From an uncultured Alphaproteobacteria bacterium (GTDB lineage: Bacteria > Pseudomonadota > Alphaproteobacteria > RF32 > CAG-239): DNA of 64,000 nucleotides. Of the stretch, positions 61,378 to 64,000 are shown piece by piece. Each line of letters starts with the position of its first letter. Within the stretch, counting starts at the first letter, position 1. The notes under the pieces are model-generated. The model was not told where the DNA came from. It was given only the letters and a program-made list of their open reading frames with translations, and ran no database searches. The stretch is from NCBI GenBank assembly GCA_944390275.1, contig CALXPL010000002.1, positions 124,001 to 188,000 on the forward strand, written 5' to 3'. The translations under genes and the position numbers were made by a program.

Positions 61378-62685
61378 TTATTTTAAGTATTCTAAAAATC
61401 TTGATTTTTTTACTTGTTTGTATGTACCGTTATTGAATTTTCTCATCTTATTGTTAATGTATGTAATTGTTAGCCCTTTTTTGGCTCTGGTCATACCAAC
61501 ATATAAAACACGAAGTTCTTCTTCAATAGCTTCATCGTTACGAGAAAATATTCCTTCTTCAACACCGATTAAAATAACATATTCAAATTCGAGTCCTTTG
61601 GCTTTATGGATGGTTGATTGATATACTCCCATTTTTGCAATATCAGTACTCATCATATTCTCACATCTATATAGTACTGCAATATCTTGTGGTTTTATAT
61701 TACGTTGTAATAGATGGTAGATAAAATCTTTGCACCAACTAACTTCTTTAGAAGTTCTTGTAAACTTTTTAATCTGAAAACTCCCTCTGGTTTTATTCCC
61801 TCCTATTAAAGTTTTTGAAATTCTATTATTAAACATGCTCAAAAGTTGATTTGATTTTTGTGCTAATATGTTAGTTAAACGATAGCTGTATTCGAGCCTG
61901 TACTCTTTAAACTCTTCTTTATAAAGTTGGGATAATTTATTTACATTGTTATTTTTTACCCCACACCACTCTAAAATTTGTTGGTCTTCATCTCCCACTG
62001 CAAAAAGATAGTTAATATCTCCAACTAAAGCTTTAATAAAATTAAATCTTGTTTCGGAAGTATCTTGAAACTCATCAACAAATATATATTGAGGTGTATT
62101 ACTTTGTGGAATATATTTTGTAGCCACTTTTACAATCCTTGCAAAATCATAACTTTTAGATGTTTTCAATTCTTGTTTGAATGCTCTATAAAATAATTGC
62201 ATTTCTTTAGAACATTGTTTTATGTAACTATTATTTTCCCTGCATTTCAAGACGGTATCTATTACTTGTCTGGTCTTGTTTTCGCTATCTTTTCTATTTT
62301 GTTTTTTATAGTGGTTTAGTTTTTTATATTTGTTCCACGCGTTTCTAATAAACTTAATCAGTTTTTCTTGAGTTAAAAGCTCATTCTGTATTTTAACTCG
62401 TGTTGAAAGTATTTTTAGTGCATATGCATGGATTGTATAAATCTGCATTTTGTTAACTTTTTTAGCGCTAATATGCGTTGCTAATTTCTTCTTGATATCT
62501 TCAACAATGGAAGTATTAAAAGCTAATACGATTATGTTCCAAGGAGCGGTTTTCTTAGCTATTTTTTCAATACGAGCTTCCAAAGTTGTCGTCTTTCCAG
62601 TTCCGGCTCCTGCATTAACATAAGTGATACGAGAAGTTGAGTTAACGGCTAAAAGCTGTTGCATATTAAGATTAATATTGGTCAT
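61378..62685 (-). CDS. UvrD/PcrA-like SF1 helicase (compact)
   Basis: A 435-aa helicase. Motif I NAGAGTGKTTT near 26, motif Ia LAFNTS, motif II FVDEFQDTS near 207, motif III GDEDQQI, motif V IHKAKGLEFEYVIL near 349, and motif VI EEELRVLYVGMTRAKK near 388. It lacks the larger 1B/2B insertions of full UvrD (about 700 aa). Its start overlaps the Rep gene by 14 bp. Unwinding at a nicked origin together with Rep is the natural role. Confidence 0.85.
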   Translation of the reverse strand: MTNINLNMQQLLAVNSTSRITYVNAGAGTGKTTTLEARIEKIAKKTAPWNIIVLAFNTSIVEDIKKKLATHISAKKVNKMQIYTIHAYALKILSTRVKIQNELLTQEKLIKFIRNAWNKYKKLNHYKKQNRKDSENKTRQVIDTVLKCRENNSYIKQCSKEMQLFYRAFKQELKTSKSYDFARIVKVATKYIPQSNTPQYIFVDEFQDTSETRFNFIKALVGDINYLFAVGDEDQQILEWCGVKNNNVNKLSQLYKEEFKEYRLEYSYRLTNILAQKSNQLLSMFNNRISKTLIGGNKTRGSFQIKKFTRTSKEVSWCKDFIYHLLQRNIKPQDIAVLYRCENMMSTDIAKMGVYQSTIHKAKGLEFEYVILIGVEEGIFSRNDEAIEEELRVLYVGMTRAKKGLTITYINNKMRKFNNGTYKQVKKSRFLEYLK

Positions 62686-63439
62686 GACACATCTCCTTAA
62701 CGATTTCGTTTAACACTTTTTTTCCTTTTCCTCCCGCAAACATAAAGTCGTAAATTTTATATTTTTTAAGTTTGACTAAGTTTTCATAGTAAGAGAAAAG
62801 GGGAAGTTTTATGTGGCGGAAGCTCTCTTTACCATTTTTGTTTGTGGTTTGTACTTTGCCGCCAAACGGACCTTTGAATGCATAGTAAATACAGTCTATC
62901 ATTCGTGTGAATGATGCATTCTTTAGAGGAATTATTTTGTGTCCTCTTTGTTTGATACTTTTGTTGATTTTACCAATATGCCAACGTGAAGGTTTCTTAA
63001 AGAATATTCCGTGTACGTGCCAAGACATTAAGGTTCCGTTGCCTAAGTACTTTTCTCTAGGAAATTCATCAAGAGCTACTGTGGCTATATAATCATAGCC
63101 TTTGAGTAGTTTTTTCACTCTGTTTTGCAGTTTTTCATAATTCATATTCCATTTATCTTTACCAAAGTTATAGCCACAAACTATGGTGAACATGGTGTAT
63201 TTACCTTGTTGATGTGTCTTAACAACCTTTTTTAGGTGCTTATGAATAATATTTGCAGAAACTTTTAATGCTAATGGTTGCATTAATCCAAACTGTTTAG
63301 TACCTAGAATATACTTATATAATTTGGTCTTTTCTTCTAATGAATTTCCGTATTGTGCAATTGACTTATTAAGAATGTTTATTTGCCAACTTGCATTGTC
63401 TTCAAACTTTGATGCATATGATTTCATTGAAATATTCAT
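62672..63439 (-). CDS. HUH-endonuclease-like replication initiator (Rep)
   Basis: A 255-aa protein. SWHVHGIFF places His141 and His143 in a hydrophobic strand, as in the HUH motif of rolling-circle Rep proteins. CIYYAFKG at 183-190 offers Tyr185/Tyr186 and Lys189 in a YxxK-like arrangement. VALDEFP ahead of it resembles the strand carrying motif 1. It would nick the element's origin and stay joined to the 5' end through Tyr. The pairing with a UvrD-like helicase supports this. Overall similarity to any one Rep family is not certain. Confidence 0.55.
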   Translation of the reverse strand: MNISMKSYASKFEDNASWQINILNKSIAQYGNSLEEKTKLYKYILGTKQFGLMQPLALKVSANIIHKHLKKVVKTHQQGKYTMFTIVCGYNFGKDKWNMNYEKLQNRVKKLLKGYDYIATVALDEFPREKYLGNGTLMSWHVHGIFFKKPSRWHIGKINKSIKQRGHKIIPLKNASFTRMIDCIYYAFKGPFGGKVQTTNKNGKESFRHIKLPLFSYYENLVKLKKYKIYDFMFAGGKGKKVLNEIVKEMCHDQY

Positions 63440-63478
63440 GTTTTTTTCCTTTCAATACTAACATTTTTGTGTATTTTA

Positions 63479-63540
63479 TGATGTATACAGCTCTGCAGGT
63501 GCTGGTGTTTGTAGTGGCCAGCACCTACAAGTGTGACATC
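63479..63540. other. cruciform-capable sequence upstream of Rep (possible origin)
   Basis: AGGTGCTGG (63497-63505) pairs with CCAGCACCT (63518-63526), and GATGT (63479-63483) with ACATC (63535-63539). It is a compact GC-rich hairpin in AT-rich DNA between the Rep gene and the next gene. A nick site for Rep could lie here; alternatively it is a terminator for the gene ending at 63540. Confidence 0.4.
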
Positions 63541-63998
63541 TACCGTTTTATTTGTTTGCATTTTGAAGATGCGATTATTCGTTGCAGTAAGCTTTTGTCG
63601 TGGATAACATAGCTTTTATCGTCAAATTTGATGTATGCGACCGTTTTTCCCTTCAAAATGTTCATGACGTTGTTGCGATTATCTGCATTTTGCTGGTATC
63701 TCTTTTTTGCTTCCGGTGCAGTTAATCCGTTATACAAATTTTTAAGAGTATGTTTTTTTATGAAATTTAAGGCATCTTTCTTTTTGACCTTATTATTGTA
63801 CATTACAGTCAGAGCTCGAATAATTTTGGCTTTCAATCTTGTTATTCTCTTATCTGCAACATTAGAAAAAAACTCTGCAACAAACTGTTTGATTTGTTTT
63901 TTATATTCAGTTTTAGACGGTGAACTTATAATGCTTTTCGAATATTTGTATAATCCAGCAATAGCCTGTTGCTTCTTATCGTTACTTTGAAGATTCAT
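63540..63998 (-). CDS. hypothetical basic protein, possibly continuing past the window
   Basis: A 152-aa Lys-rich, helical protein (MNLQSNDKKQQAIAGLYKYSK.. to ..SLLQRIIASSKCKQIKR). An ATG is at 63998, but the upstream sequence is not visible, so the start is unproven. No family recognised. It lies upstream of the Rep-helicase operon on the same strand and may be a DNA-binding accessory of the element. Confidence 0.55.
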   Translation of the reverse strand: MNLQSNDKKQQAIAGLYKYSKSIISSPSKTEYKKQIKQFVAEFFSNVADKRITRLKAKIIRALTVMYNNKVKKKDALNFIKKHTLKNLYNGLTAPEAKKRYQQNADNRNNVMNILKGKTVAYIKFDDKSYVIHDKSLLQRIIASSKCKQIKR

Positions 63999-64000
63999 GC

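Noticed and set aside
1-64000. CRISPR array
   Set aside because: No set of short repeats with regular unique spacers was seen; the repeats present are palindromes, gene duplications and element ends.

Overview
The window is low-GC DNA from a Gram-negative bacterium. The evidence is kdsB (CMP-Kdo synthesis for LPS), a classical autotransporter with a C-terminal outer-membrane barrel, and several lipoproteins. Two DUF3768 proteins and a DUF1737 protein point to Alphaproteobacteria; an AT-rich host-associated or gut lineage is my inference. No rRNA or complete tRNA gene was found. From about 23 kb onward the window is almost entirely accessory DNA.

Layout. 1-2.3 kb: kdsB, a small serine recombinase and an NlpE-like lipoprotein. 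2.35-8.95 kb: a tightly coupled eight-gene minus-strand operon. It runs from a NadM-like nucleotidyltransferase through hisG, hisA and hisIE to a SAICAR-synthetase-like protein, a formamidase/SAICAR-synthetase-like fusion, a P-loop kinase and a DUF5662-like protein. It has a clear promoter and a folded leader. It holds only the first steps of histidine synthesis, and these lead into PurC-like enzymes, a combination reminiscent of coformycin/pentostatin pathways. I consider it the best candidate here for an undescribed system. 9.8-14.8 kb: a second coupled operon with two radical SAM enzymes, a Nudix hydrolase and an IQM-like protein. 14.85-23 kb: a decayed proline iminopeptidase, a structured RNA, an autotransporter, a GH108 muramidase, a dead HTH regulator and an alpha/beta-hydrolase lipoprotein.

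23.2-36.9 kb: an island bounded by identical 18-bp direct repeats. It carries an HTH regulator, an effector-like gene followed by multi-span membrane proteins and an orphan C-terminal cassette (toxin/immunity-like layout), two more small-protein plus membrane-protein pairs, two ankyrin proteins, DUF3768/DUF1737, a short tyrosine recombinase, and a large integrase whose 5' end is cut by an ISL3 element.

37-59 kb: a defence-type region. It holds an AAA/DUF4143 ATPase surrounded by 40-bp palindromes, a broken large serine recombinase fused head-to-head to a 5'-truncated hsdR, a YgjP-like metallopeptidase, and two nearly identical DUF2130 genes. It also holds a PHP-ATPase with a small partner, two membrane-anchored paralogues, a Fic protein and an intact type III restriction-modification pair. 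A 122-bp direct repeat flanks the 45.75-53.04 kb cassette.

59-64 kb: a mobile-element backbone with a 56-aa zinc-ribbon gene, a structured leader with its own leader ORF, DUF3768, a cysteine-peptidase-like protein, a resolvase, and a UvrD-like helicase coupled to an HUH-like Rep protein. This suggests rolling-circle replication.
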